From the NCBI RefSeq assembly GCF_001653235.2, contig NC_035791.1, positions 5,208,001 to 5,272,000 on the forward strand: a stretch of DNA of 64,000 nucleotides. The letters are read 5' to 3'. Position numbers and translations under genes: made by a program. This DNA comes from Pochonia chlamydosporia 170 (lineage: Eukaryota > Ascomycota > Sordariomycetes > Hypocreales > Clavicipitaceae). Of the stretch, positions 33,944-44,751 are shown piece after piece (within the stretch, counting starts at the first letter, position 1; the number at the start of each line of letters is the position of its first letter). The notes under the pieces were generated by a model. That model was given only the letters and a program-made list of their open reading frames with translations. It did not search any database and was not told the origin of the DNA.

Positions 33944-35151
33944 TAGAGAGATTCCATTCGACTACGCCTTCGTCAGAGACGAAAAGATGGCAAATGTGGA
34001 GGGTCAAAGACGGCAGAAGATTTCAGTTGACAGGCATTAGTTGAAGCTTGGTGTGCCTTGGGAGTCTGGAGTCTGGAGACAATATTGAACAGAGATGGCA
34101 GGCTTCATGTTTCACATTGAAGTGAACATTGAACATTGAATCAGACAGATGACTGCATGTGGCTCAAGGTTTCTTTCTGGTGGCTCGTGCGTGGTCCACA
34201 ATGCCTAGTGCTGCCTGGCACGGCCACTGACCCCATTGACCAGACTTGACTTCAATCACCACTTGAGATGATGTCGTCACCCTGGCTGTCGGGGGCTACC
34301 AGACAGCTCCACATCAAAACTACCACCACATCTTGCTTTCAACATTGGCAAGCTGAACTTCTGCATCGCCAGAGTGAGTACGGAGTATTGCGGGATGTAT
34401 TCGCATGATTGGCTGCCCTGTTAGGGCTCGGGCGTCTCGAGGTCATGGTTCTACCTACCAGTCGACAGGTGTATCAGGTGGACAGGTGGACAGGTGGTCG
34501 ACTTGCGATGGCTCGATTGAACAAGGGGTTCTTGACAGGCTGGTTTCCAATTTACATCACAGGCGGCACAAATCAACCTCTTGGCCCCGCGGCATTGCTC
34601 ACAGTATTCCTCCGTACATCGATCTAACCTTACAAGCGCCCCAAAGTCCTTGGTCGTCGCGCCTCTTCCGCAAAAACTTCGCTCCTTGTGTTCGACGAAT
34701 AATTCAACTGTGGCTTGGCTTGGGAATCGAGTAGAGAAAATGGAAACACCTCTGCGGACTTCTCGCTGTAACATCGATGGCAAGTAGAGACCTGTATGCA
34801 GGTTCTCTTAGACCAGCCATGGCGGCTAGCACGAAACACTGAAGAGTTCGAACAATGTCCAACCAGACAACACCACCATGATGCATCCGCCACTGATGGT
34901 GTGTTGGGTCTTGTATAGGCACAGCCTTGTTCCAGAGCTGACTGGCCGTAGAATCTGCAACCCGTTGTAGGCTACCACATGCATGTGCGGGCGCTTAGAT
35001 TCAGCTGTGAGTAGAGCCCGATGCCCAAGTCTATAACTGCATCCGGGTGGCTTCATATCCAAAGAAATGTTAGCAACGCAGCTACTCATTCAAAGCGAAG
35101 TCAACTCTCAGAAAAGAAAGGTTCTGTACTTGTCCAAAATCACCTGCTGCA
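33944..35151. other. Divergent intergenic region (F-box / HET genes)
   Basis: Shared upstream region of two divergently transcribed genes, 1.2 kb. No gene supported. A GTGGACAGGTGGACAGGTGG short tandem repeat lies at about 34478-34497. Confidence 0.4.
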
Positions 35152-36945
35152 ATGACCGCAGATCATTCCGTCGGGGGCATCAGAGACGACATAACCAGGA
35201 CGCATATGGAAGTTGGATCTACACGAAGCGTATACTCATATACGCCCCTCAACCCAGACGTCGATTGCACCAGGTTCGTCAAGATTCTGCCAGCAGAAGG
35301 CGATGATGCTACCATAAGATGCCAGTTGGTCGAAATCCCATTCGGGGATCGACCACAATACGAGGCACTGTCCTACACCTGGGGTGGTACCGAGAAAACC
35401 CAAAAGGTCGAAATCGATGGAGGCTATCTTGGTATTGGCCAAAATCTTTATGATGCTCTTTGCGTTCTCCGGAAACGCCAGAGCGGATGCGTGTACTGGA
35501 TTGACGCATTGTGCATCAACCAAGATGATGTTGCTGAGCGGAACAGGCAGTTGGGCATGATGGCACAAATTTACTTCAGGGCGAGCTGGGTAATCGTGTG
35601 GCTTGGAGCCAAGTACGCCAAGTATCAAGACGAATTACCAGAGGGTGAAGCCAAAACGCCCGATGATTCTGTGGCATCTGACGAGAACACATCGCCGAAT
35701 ACGCAGCAGGACTGCGAGACCAGCAATGCGAACTCAGCAGAACATACAGAGCAGCGAGAGATGGTAAACGAGCTTTGCGCCGACGGATACTGGAAACGTG
35801 TATGGATAATTCAGGAAATCGGACAAGCAAGGCGACTTACAGTCTGCTTTGGCAACTTTGAGAAGAGCTGGGACGATTTCATCCATCTAATTACGATGCA
35901 TCAGAAGGATGACGCAGGGCCAGTGAGACTACACCGGCTACGACAGGAAAAAGACGATGATGGATATGCTCTCACAAAGCTATTAAGCGACCATCAAGAT
36001 GCTAAATGCCAGGATCCAAAAGACAAAGTTTACGGGTTGGTCGGACTGGCTGGTGATGCGCACGGATTCCCAATGGACTATAATAAATCTTTGTACCGGG
36101 TTTGGTCAGATACCATGGAGTTCGTCAACCGACGCCGTCTTGTGAAAGGCAAGAAATTTATTCCATTTGGTAGACTAGTGAAGCGATTGCTCATGGGAGA
36201 TGACTGTTCGCCTTGGGGCCAAATTAACGGGCTGAATGCCGATGACGGAGAAGAAACCGAAACCGAACTAATCGATGATTCAGTCAAGGAAAATAGTTGC
36301 AAAGTCTTCACGATGACGGGCTCTGCGTTTGGAAGTATTAGTTATCTCGGGCCTTCAACGTCCGAAATTGTCGCAGATCTGTCCAAAGCTAAGGATTGGG
36401 GTATGTCAATGCAAGCCCTGTACAGAGATGACTTAGGCAGTGCACGCCGTGAGAGCAGGATGCTTATCCGAACAATTCTTGACGCGGACGATGGCCAACT
36501 TTCCAACTTTTGCCACAACCATGTAAGTTCGGTCGTATGGGGAGATGGTCTACACAACGCGATGCTCCTGTACGCTGAGCGCAATCTCCCGCGCCACAAC
36601 AACGGAGATCCTGGAATTTCGGCCGACTCTGATAGCAGCTCAGCCCGCTTGTACCAGGCTTGCAATGGGAGTGGGGGAGACGGGCAGTGGAAGATGGGCG
36701 TTGTGTCTGCCAGGGCGCAAAAGGGCGATATATTATGTTCAGTTGATGGGGTGAGCAAGGCTGTAGCTGTACGGGCATACAGAACGGCTAATTTCCAGCA
36801 TCCTCGGTTTCGGATATATGGTACGGCGAGAGTTTCGGAACTTATGAATGAAGCGAGTGAATGTGGCAGACACCCTGATTGGCACCAGGGTCTGGACACG
36901 ACTTTAAAGATGGATGCTCGGACTTTGTTTGTACTTTTGGCATAG
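35152..36945 (+). CDS. HET-domain (heterokaryon incompatibility) protein
   Basis: Single exon, 597 residues. The HET domain occupies about residues 68-225: YEALSYTWG, then the block from YWIDALCINQDD into ERNRQLGMMAQIYFRA, VIVWLG, then a low-complexity acidic insertion (about 160-200) and ELCADGYWKRVWIIQEIG. These are the canonical HET motifs. The C-terminal 350 residues contain the usual KDKVYGLVGLA motif and a non-conserved tail. HET proteins trigger regulated cell death after fusion of incompatible hyphae or on detection of non-self, and the domain resembles TIR-type enzymatic domains. No repeats, NACHT or membrane segments are present, so the partner is unknown. It sits in a stretch with other accessory, potentially self/non-self genes. 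Confidence 0.92.
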   Translation: MTADHSVGGIRDDITRTHMEVGSTRSVYSYTPLNPDVDCTRFVKILPAEGDDATIRCQLVEIPFGDRPQYEALSYTWGGTEKTQKVEIDGGYLGIGQNLYDALCVLRKRQSGCVYWIDALCINQDDVAERNRQLGMMAQIYFRASWVIVWLGAKYAKYQDELPEGEAKTPDDSVASDENTSPNTQQDCETSNANSAEHTEQREMVNELCADGYWKRVWIIQEIGQARRLTVCFGNFEKSWDDFIHLITMHQKDDAGPVRLHRLRQEKDDDGYALTKLLSDHQDAKCQDPKDKVYGLVGLAGDAHGFPMDYNKSLYRVWSDTMEFVNRRRLVKGKKFIPFGRLVKRLLMGDDCSPWGQINGLNADDGEETETELIDDSVKENSCKVFTMTGSAFGSISYLGPSTSEIVADLSKAKDWGMSMQALYRDDLGSARRESRMLIRTILDADDGQLSNFCHNHVSSVVWGDGLHNAMLLYAERNLPRHNNGDPGISADSDSSSARLYQACNGSGGDGQWKMGVVSARAQKGDILCSVDGVSKAVAVRAYRTANFQHPRFRIYGTARVSELMNEASECGRHPDWHQGLDTTLKMDARTLFVLLA

Positions 36946-37420
36946 TTGCTGTACTTGAGTTACGTGTATCGATCCATGATGGGTTGTTTTTTGTTTGTTC
37001 GACGGGGGCAGAGTTGCGTTTTGTATGTCAATCTGGTTATAGCGGTTGCCATTGTCCATGTAATTGAGCGTTAGGCTAAACCAAGCAGAGGATTTAGTTT
37101 ACAGAATCTGAAAGTGTAACACAACTAATTCTTGTACAGTAATCGAATTCACAATGTATCCGTCTCTTAACTCAGCTCGGAGTCGGCCGAGATTGGCCCA
37201 CCAAACACTATGACTCTTACGAGTTACGACCACATCAAAATGGACTCAATCCATTGTGCAGCACGCCTTTCCAATGACAACCAAACACAAACAGCAAAGA
37301 AGCCGTTTTACCGAAAACTCGCCCTATTATTGGGCTAAAATAAGCTAACGGATATCATCCTAAGCAACCTCCTCCAAAGACTAACTGTCTACTTACCTTG
37401 TCATTTTCCCAGGTGCCGTC
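36946..37420. other. Intergenic region upstream of the PBP-like gene
   Basis: No gene supported. A branch-like GACTAAC and a TTTCCCAG acceptor-like sequence precede the ATG at 37421 by about 40 and 8 nt, so a leader intron or an extra upstream exon is possible. Confidence 0.35.
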
Positions 37421-38587
37421 ATGCACAACCCAACTCAATGCGCAACGCAAATTGACGGTGCCAATTCCTGTATTCTAATCGGCGCACTCGCCCCATTAAG
37501 TCCACCAGGATGGGTTGATGCAGGCAAGCAGCTCCTCGCGGGCCTCGAATTGGCCGTCCTCGAGGTCAACCGTTCCGGCGGCATCTCAGGAAGGCTCCTC
37601 AAGCTCCTAGTCAGAGACACGGCGGCAGATGCGCAAAAGGCTGTCAAAGCGGTCGATGAACTCGTTGGAATGGGCGTAGTCGCTTTGGTAGGCGAGTATC
37701 ACAGCGTTGTTGCGCGTGCCATCGCCACGAGAGCCGCAGCCATTGGCATTCCGTATCTGTGTTCATCTGCCGTCATTGACGAGCTTCAGGTTAATGACTG
37801 TACTTCTGGCATCGATGAGACAACAAAGACAGACTCGGTGGCTCGTCTTGCACCGGCGCAATCTCATGGCTGGAGTATCTACGCTGACTTTCTTCTCTCT
37901 GCGGGCCACAATTCCATCGCCGTTGCTGCTGATCCGTCGAGCGTCTACTGGAGATCTGGGAGCCGTATCCTGCGAGAGAACTTTGCTCCGCGTGGAGGCT
38001 CAGTGATTGAGTTGGACGTTCGTGAGCTGACGCCTACGACACTTTGTGATGAGCTTGTTCGTCAAAGAGACAATGCTCGTGTCTCGGCTCTTCTCTTATT
38101 AGTTGGGCATCCGGAACCAGCTGTCTCAATAGTTAAATCCGTGCGCCGCGATAAAAGACTCGAAGGCATCACGATTGGTACTCCAGCTGGACAGGCTGAG
38201 TTTGCTGAATGGAGCACGTTGCTAGGAGATGGAGGCGCCGCGATCCCTTTCCTATCGTATCTGCCGGAGAGACTCAGTCCATTAGGGACACGAGTTGAGG
38301 CAGCTCTGTTTGAGAAATTGGCTACTAATGCCTCCTTTGTCGCCTTTGAAGGATACGATACCATTCTCGTTCTTGCTGAGCTGCTGCGTACTCGTGGTGT
38401 CGAGAGGACTGATACTCCCCCGCCTTGGTCACAACTTAGTGTTCCAGGCACACGCGGGCAGATTTCATTCTCTAGGGTCCCTGGTATAAATATTTGGCAA
38501 TGGGCATGGCCGCCTGTACGGGTTGTTGATCGGGAACCTGGGCAACTTGGCCGACTCCGGATCCGTCATGTTGGCAAGGCGGAATAA
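37421..38587 (+). CDS. Bacterial-type periplasmic binding protein-like (branched-chain amino-acid receptor family)
   Basis: Single exon, 388 residues, the usual length of LivJ/LivK-type proteins. The fold markers are SILIGALAPLSPPG-like first strand (here CILIGALAPLSPPG), GLELAVLEVNRSGGISGR, LLVRDTAADAQKAVKAVDELV, VALVGEYHSVVARAIATRAA and IPYLCSSAVIDEL: the first lobe of a type 1 periplasmic binding protein. The second lobe follows (GHNSIAVAADPSSVYWRSG, LREN, ALLLLVGHPEPAVSIVK, FVAFEGYDTILVLAELL). In bacteria these capture amino acids or amides for an ABC importer or sensor. Here there is no signal peptide, no lipobox and no partner permease nearby. The intron-less structure and family distribution suggest horizontal transfer from bacteria, but this is inferred. 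An upstream splice acceptor makes the exact start uncertain. Confidence 0.75.
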   Translation: MHNPTQCATQIDGANSCILIGALAPLSPPGWVDAGKQLLAGLELAVLEVNRSGGISGRLLKLLVRDTAADAQKAVKAVDELVGMGVVALVGEYHSVVARAIATRAAAIGIPYLCSSAVIDELQVNDCTSGIDETTKTDSVARLAPAQSHGWSIYADFLLSAGHNSIAVAADPSSVYWRSGSRILRENFAPRGGSVIELDVRELTPTTLCDELVRQRDNARVSALLLLVGHPEPAVSIVKSVRRDKRLEGITIGTPAGQAEFAEWSTLLGDGGAAIPFLSYLPERLSPLGTRVEAALFEKLATNASFVAFEGYDTILVLAELLRTRGVERTDTPPPWSQLSVPGTRGQISFSRVPGINIWQWAWPPVRVVDREPGQLGRLRIRHVGKAE

Positions 38588-39232
38588 GCTTGTAAATGGC
38601 AAGCATTTCAGCAGTAGCAGCATTTATGGATGTGAGACCAGATCCGGCCGGGGCTTCTTCAGACGTCACTGCTCTGTGTAAGGGATTGTTGGCACGTAGA
38701 TCTAGGCATATCCAAAAGAGAATATAGCTCAACTATTCCTATGCTACTATGGCAGTTTACAAAATATGCGGGTCTAGGAAATGCCAGAATACCTGTCGTC
38801 TTTCGAGCCTTCTGTCGTTTACTCACTTTGGGGACGTGTTTCTTGACCGGTTTCGTTGAAGCGCCTTGTCAGCGACCTCTTCTAAGACCTGCACATACAT
38901 GAAGCGCTCAGCTATGGTGGCTATGCTTCGAACACTCCCTCTGGCGAACCGGAACATTACCATCTCTCCGCCTCGTCGCCTTCTTCTAATCAGGCTGTAC
39001 ACAAAATTTCTGCATCTGTGCCCTACTGCAGAGACGCTCCTTGTGTGACACCTTGACGTACCAGTAACCTCATGGGAGGCCTACACTCAGGTTTCCACCC
39101 GTTCATGCAGTACCATCGCTGAAGATATGGTCACAGTTTGACATAAATAGGTGGATAGACTCCAAGCACATCCATGCGTTCACGGAGTTTTCGCGCTCCT
39201 AGCCCCTCGTCTAGGTTGAACATTGAAGCATC
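38588..39232. other. Intergenic, nothing supported
   Basis: Between the PBP-like gene and the 892-residue protein. No motif or repeat recognised. Confidence 0.4.
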
Positions 39233-42041
39233 ATGGATGGAATCAGTGCGGCCGCCAGCATCATCACCATTTGGGATCTCACAACCAAAATCGCCCACTT
39301 TGCAAAGTCGATCCAGGATGCACCTGGGGCATGGCGAAAGTATGCCGACGGCCTCCACGCAGTTGCTTGTGTAAGTTCTTAGCAGTCCTATTGCTCCCGG
39401 GGACTAATACGCTGATGCTCGCGATTCAGATTCAGTCTGTACTGCAACAGAATTTGGATACTTATCCCCATCTCACCGCTCTAACGATCGATGATGACGG
39501 GAAAAAACGACCAATTGTTGAATACATTAACGACAGGTTATCGGTTGTGAGAGACGATGCGTCTGCTCTTTTGAAGCGGTACGATCCAACAGCGCACAAG
39601 AGGGCGGGAACAAAAGGGCGAATTTTCAAATGGATCGTTCGCAAGGATAAGGCTATTTCGTTTGTGCTACATCAGACCCAAATCGAACACTTGATTGAAG
39701 CGGTTGATCATGCGCAATCGTATCTTCATTTTGTTTTGCCGTTGATCTTGATGCACACCTCAGAGTCTTGGTAAGAAAGCCATCACGTTTTGTGGAATCT
39801 AGCAACAGGAATTTAGCTAGTGCGGTGTTGACGTGTTGCAGGCGAGAACAATCAGGAAATCTCCTCCAATCCATCTGGAAAGAAGTGCGCAAGTCGGGTA
39901 CTAGACTCGATGAGTTGAAAGATGACGGCAATAGGATGCGAGATGTCGTACTCGAGGTTGTTGCGAAGCAAGAAGAATCGCCGGATGACGCCAGTGTCAG
40001 AAACGTCATGACCCGAGAACAGACTCTGATTGTCAAATCCTCCAAGTCTCGCCATTTCGCCAAACAAGCAAAACGTCGAGTTCGTTCGGCCACAAAGTCG
40101 GTCAAGGAGTCCTTGAGCCGAGCCTCACCTTCCAACGGATCCTCTCTCCATACCCAACCTCATACGAACCCAGCGAATGGGCTTAGTGAGGATGAAGACG
40201 CAGATCAACATGACTCTGACGATGAGTTTGACTGCGCAGATATGCAAACCCTCCAGGATGCCTCGGGCGAATCGTTGATGGAGGCTCGAGCAGGTGACGA
40301 CGACACGACGGAATATGGGTTCGTTTTTGACAAAGAGACGGGCAAAACATTCCAGATTCCTCTCAAGTCTGCGGGTTACGAGCTTGCCCTCAGCCCTACT
40401 ACAAACAGCGGCGGAATTTATGACCATATTTCACACGCCGCAGCCACGGTTCGAGCCGACGAGTTCCTAGAGTCTCTGCCAGATGACCAGTGGGAGGTCG
40501 TTAAAAACGGACCCATAGAAGGAGCCATAGAGATGGCGACGTCGAATTGTTGCACGGCAAATATAACGGACGCCGAAATGATGACAACTCACTCTTGGGT
40601 GTCATTAGAACTTCGTCCCAAGTCGGACATCTTCATTGCCGCTACTGTCTCATTGGAAGCCTGCAGAAATCAAGAGTCTGAGAAGTTCCTGTTTTGTATC
40701 GAACGAATTACGGCAACGACTGAAGGCCAGGTTTTCTCTATTGTTGTGCCCTGTTCCGTTCGAGGGCGCCTCAACTGCAAGCATATTACCATTGAGGTCG
40801 AGGATGGACCAGCCTTCTCTCAAGAATTGCCGTTTCGGGTAGAGTTGGACTCTATTGAGCATGTCTCAAGCTCTAGTGACGATGAACTTGATGATGTATT
40901 GAGTTCACGAAACGGCATGCTCGCATTGTTTGCCAGATGTCGTTTCGGATGTCTCCATACGGTGGTTGAGCACGAAGATCATGAGCAATCGGGATGTGCA
41001 CATCGGCATAGATTCAATGGCGTGCCTCGTAACACATCTGTTCCGTCTGATGATTCCGGCAACGATACCGAAGTCGCTGAAACAACAGTTCCTGATGACC
41101 AAACCGCTGGGGTTAGCCTTCCCTTCCAACCTGGTCCTGGCGACGACCAAGACGCGCTCGAGTTGCTACGGAATGTCATATTCGACAGTGAGCTGCCAAA
41201 TCCCACCGCAATCGACTTGAACATGCTCTTTAAATTCACATCCCTCGCGGTCAAGTATGCAGATGCAGTTGGGCAGAAGCCTTCTCGACAGGCAAGACAC
41301 TGGGTGCAGTCTCTACGACCATCTACTTCATTTGACGGAAATGCGCTTACCTGGCTTTGGATCATGTGGAAGCTTCAGCTGGGAGCAGAGTTCAAGACGC
41401 TCTCTTCGATCATTCAGCGGGAAGCAAAAGAGCCCATTTCAGAACTCCTGGATCTGCGTGGAAACCCCATACATGAGGCGAAGTTCTCGGACCGACTTCT
41501 GAGTATGTCTTGCCATTTATATTCCCGAAGCATTATTAACTTGACTCTAGATTTACTCGGTGCACCACGGTCCGTCGCTTTGTCGCGAGTTAGAGACACG
41601 ATATTGTCCGAGATGGAGTTACAGCGGCAATACCATCAGAGGGGTAGACAGGGGGGTGAAAGCATGCTTGGGAAGTCAATTGTTTTAGAGCCCTCGCTCA
41701 TCTTTGGCTATCTGCAATTGGAATATGAGACGTGGCTCTCGCCACAGAATGAAGCCAGACACGGGCAAGATTTCCCAGGCGCAAGCTTTGTCGACGTACG
41801 CGATGCGGTTCTCAAAATGAACGACCTGAGAGTGTGGAAGATCAGTACCCTGTCATCAGCAGACAAGATGGATCCCCGTCTCGCCATGCTTTCGATGCTT
41901 ATTCCTGTTATAGGCGCAGAATTGCATGTCGAGGGTCTTCATTTGTATATCGACACCGATATCAAGGATAGACTGGTAGCGTTGGTTACGGAGTTGGACA
42001 ATCAGGACTGGGGGGTCGATTTGGCTTCGATCACGCCATAG
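39233..42041 (+). CDS. Large protein with a STAND-type N-terminal helical segment
   Basis: Three exons, 39233-39370, 39430-39770 and 39842-42041, 892 residues. The first ~160 residues (MDGISAAASIITIWDLTTK, then WRKYADGLHAVACIQSVLQ) have the amphipathic helical pattern found at the N-terminus of many fungal STAND/NLR-like proteins. A second helical stretch (LHQTQIEHLIEAVDHAQSYLHFVL) supports that. From about residue 215 there is a basic then acidic disordered linker (SEDEDADQHDSDDEFD). The rest is a large globular region of unknown family; no P-loop or NACHT motif, and no WD40 or ankyrin repeats. It could be an NLR-like signalling protein without a NTPase, or an unrelated protein with that N-terminus. 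Splice phases all fit. Confidence 0.7.
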
Positions 42042-44651
42042 GTACGGCGAAAAATCAACATGCTAAGCGGCTAAGAGAGGTTTAAGGATGAGAATACAGG
42101 GTCAACGGTAACGGTCCTAGCGAGTATATTGACAACAGTCTAGGATGACTTGGCCGCATCTGAAGCTAAAAGAAGGAAAGAGAATGAAACAAGGTTAGCA
42201 TAAAAGTTACGGCCGACGTGAGGGTTAGCACTTGAGTTCCTGTTGAGCTGAGTCGCATTCGGGAATTGTTTTATCAGGTTGCGTTCTGATGTGAGCATGC
42301 CCAACCACGGCAAGGTGGGCAATAATATTACATGATTCGATGGAGAAGATTGTCTTTTGCAAAATATCTATACCCATTCGTTTAAATAAAAAAGTAGAAG
42401 CTTCTGCAGATCTAAAGCTATACGTTCAACTCCACTGAGGCTTAACTCGAGGAGCAGTATGTATATGACTTGGCGTGGCGTGTGCTAGGGAGGAAGAGAA
42501 TTCCTGGCCACGAGCATCTTTCTATAGTATTGGCGACAAGCAACCTCGCGTCCGCATTCTACAAGCAAGGTAAGCTGGACGATTCTTGGGAGGTTCCATA
42601 ATGTGCGGCTGTAAACACATCCGCGATGTCATTGCTCAGCGATGATAAAGTCCCAGTGCCATTCGGTGTCTTGTCCCAAACTGCCATTGCATTGCAAACC
42701 ACCTGCTCAAAGTCGCAGCCTTGTGTAAATCATGAAACTCAAAGAGACGGCTGTCGGATACAACTTGCCGAAAACACCAGGGTATTCCCGAATGAAGGAC
42801 TCACGACAGGGATAATAACCTTCCAATAACCGTACAGATCTGCCCTGTCGGAGGTCCAATGTGGCATCGTAGGGATATTTCTCCCAGATATGGGAGGGAC
42901 GGGAATGACCCAAAGAGGGAGGTGACAAGTTAGGAAGCGCTTGCAGCACGACAGCCTCAAACTCTAAGCTGAAGGAAAATGAGATAAGACATTGTCGGCT
43001 CTCAAAAGTGCCTTGCGACTTTATGAGTCCGAATGGCGACAAGATGACGGAGCCGGCACTACCATGGCCATTATGAGTTTCTTCACACGATGCTACGAGA
43101 CAACTCACATGTTCAGTAACAATGTATTCTGCCCCGGTGCCTTTTCGGCGGTGCTGAACCTCGCACTCCATGAACTCACTGAGAGGTTTCACATGTCGAT
43201 CCTTGGTTAAGTGGTATTGCAGCGTGCGAAACCCGAATTCGGTTCGGATGATGCCGATCCATAAAAGGCAGGCGATTTTGCAGCCGCATGGCCAAGACCT
43301 GTCACGAACGGAAACTGTGAACTAACTTCTTGGCATTGATACATATTTTAATCTTGTAAATATTTAAAAGACTATCTGGGGTATTTTTTACCGCGGATAA
43401 GAGTATTGCTGGTTAGAATAAGCATGGTGGCCGACAAGCTCTCGAGTAAGCTTCTTAAACTAAGACAAAAGCCTCACACAGATCAAAGACGGCGAACAAG
43501 CCCAGTATTCTCCACAAAGTGGCACAAGATGCAGCCTTTACATTCTAACCATCAGGGGGTTCCAACAGCTTTCGTGGCTGCACCTTCAGAGTCTGCAGAA
43601 ACTTTGTCTTTCTAACCGTCCATTCACAACTCGTGATGGCGATCAAGATGCCGCCACAACCGGCCAACTTCCCATCTTATTCCTTGAATCTATTCCAGGA
43701 CCAACAAAAATGCACATGTTCCTGTCACTCATAGTTCGCTTTCAGTGGCCTCGCCAAAGGGCCCTGGTCAAACGGCTAACACGGAACCAAATGGTGGAGA
43801 GATCGTCAGTTAGTGCCGGCGATTGCGGCGCATGGCGGACCCAATCCCATGTCATTGTCGTCCTTTGATAGCATTGCTCATGCCGTAAGTTTTACATGTT
43901 GGCCCAGTCAGGAACCATAAACCGGCTTGTCTTACCCCTTGATAGACACTCAGCCAGATCGCACCATCTCCAACTGTCACCGAATTAGATGCTCGAGGAC
44001 CTTTTGCTTGGCGCATTTGTTCGATACGATCGGCAGTGGCTTTCTCGCTTCTCGTTCTGCAGCGCTCTAGTGGCTCGTTCTGGAAGAGTAAACACCCTCC
44101 TCTTGCAAGTCCAGGCACCACGTCCCTTTGTTAGCATTAACTCAGGGTCTCCTATCGTGAGCATTCATTCAGCTCAAGTCGTTGCAGTCATTTTGTCCGT
44201 CTGACCCTCATCCAACACCGACTACTACCCCAAGATCGGCGGTTAGCGTCTAAATTGCAGGCTCATGCAAAGCCTTTGTGTTGACCAGTGATGTTTTCTT
44301 ATTCTTGGTTTTACTTCGGCGGCCACCGCACCAATGAGGTATGAATGCCGTTACAGCTTGGTGACCTGCGTAAACTAGCCGTGAGGCGTTTGACCTCCAG
44401 GCACGGCGTAGAGTGCAACGATATGACGATCTTTGGGGTGAACTTCCTTTCTTGTCTTAAAGCGGTCAGGTCACTTGGGAACCGAGCTTCCATTTCGGTA
44501 TTATCATGGGCTCTTATGATGCGACATAACGAGCTGGTTGTAGTAAGATAGTGTAGAGGCGTTCCGAAGACGTGGAGATGGTGTGGATAGTATTCCCAGT
44601 ATGTGATATGGGTCATCGTTACGACCAAATAATGGGCTCTCGGTTTCAAGT
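42042..44651. other. Intergenic, 2.6 kb, no supported gene
   Basis: A minus-strand 161-codon open frame (42707-43192) has no family features and is not called. The remaining frames are short. The right end leads into the aspartic protease promoter. Confidence 0.35.
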
Positions 44652-44658
44652 TATAAAT
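44652..44658 (+). promoter_or_regulatory. TATA box of the aspartic protease gene
   Basis: TATAAAT about 95 nt upstream of the ATG at 44752. Confidence 0.45.
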
Positions 44659-44751
44659 TGAAGCCATCGTCCGTGCTTCCGAGATCTAGAAGAATTGTCT
44701 CATCCCATCTCTCCAATCCTGGACAAGTAACATCCCCTGCAGATATTCACG

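Noticed and set aside
42707..43192. 161-codon minus-strand open frame
   Set aside because: No recognisable motif, and the surrounding DNA shows no promoter or splice signals in support.
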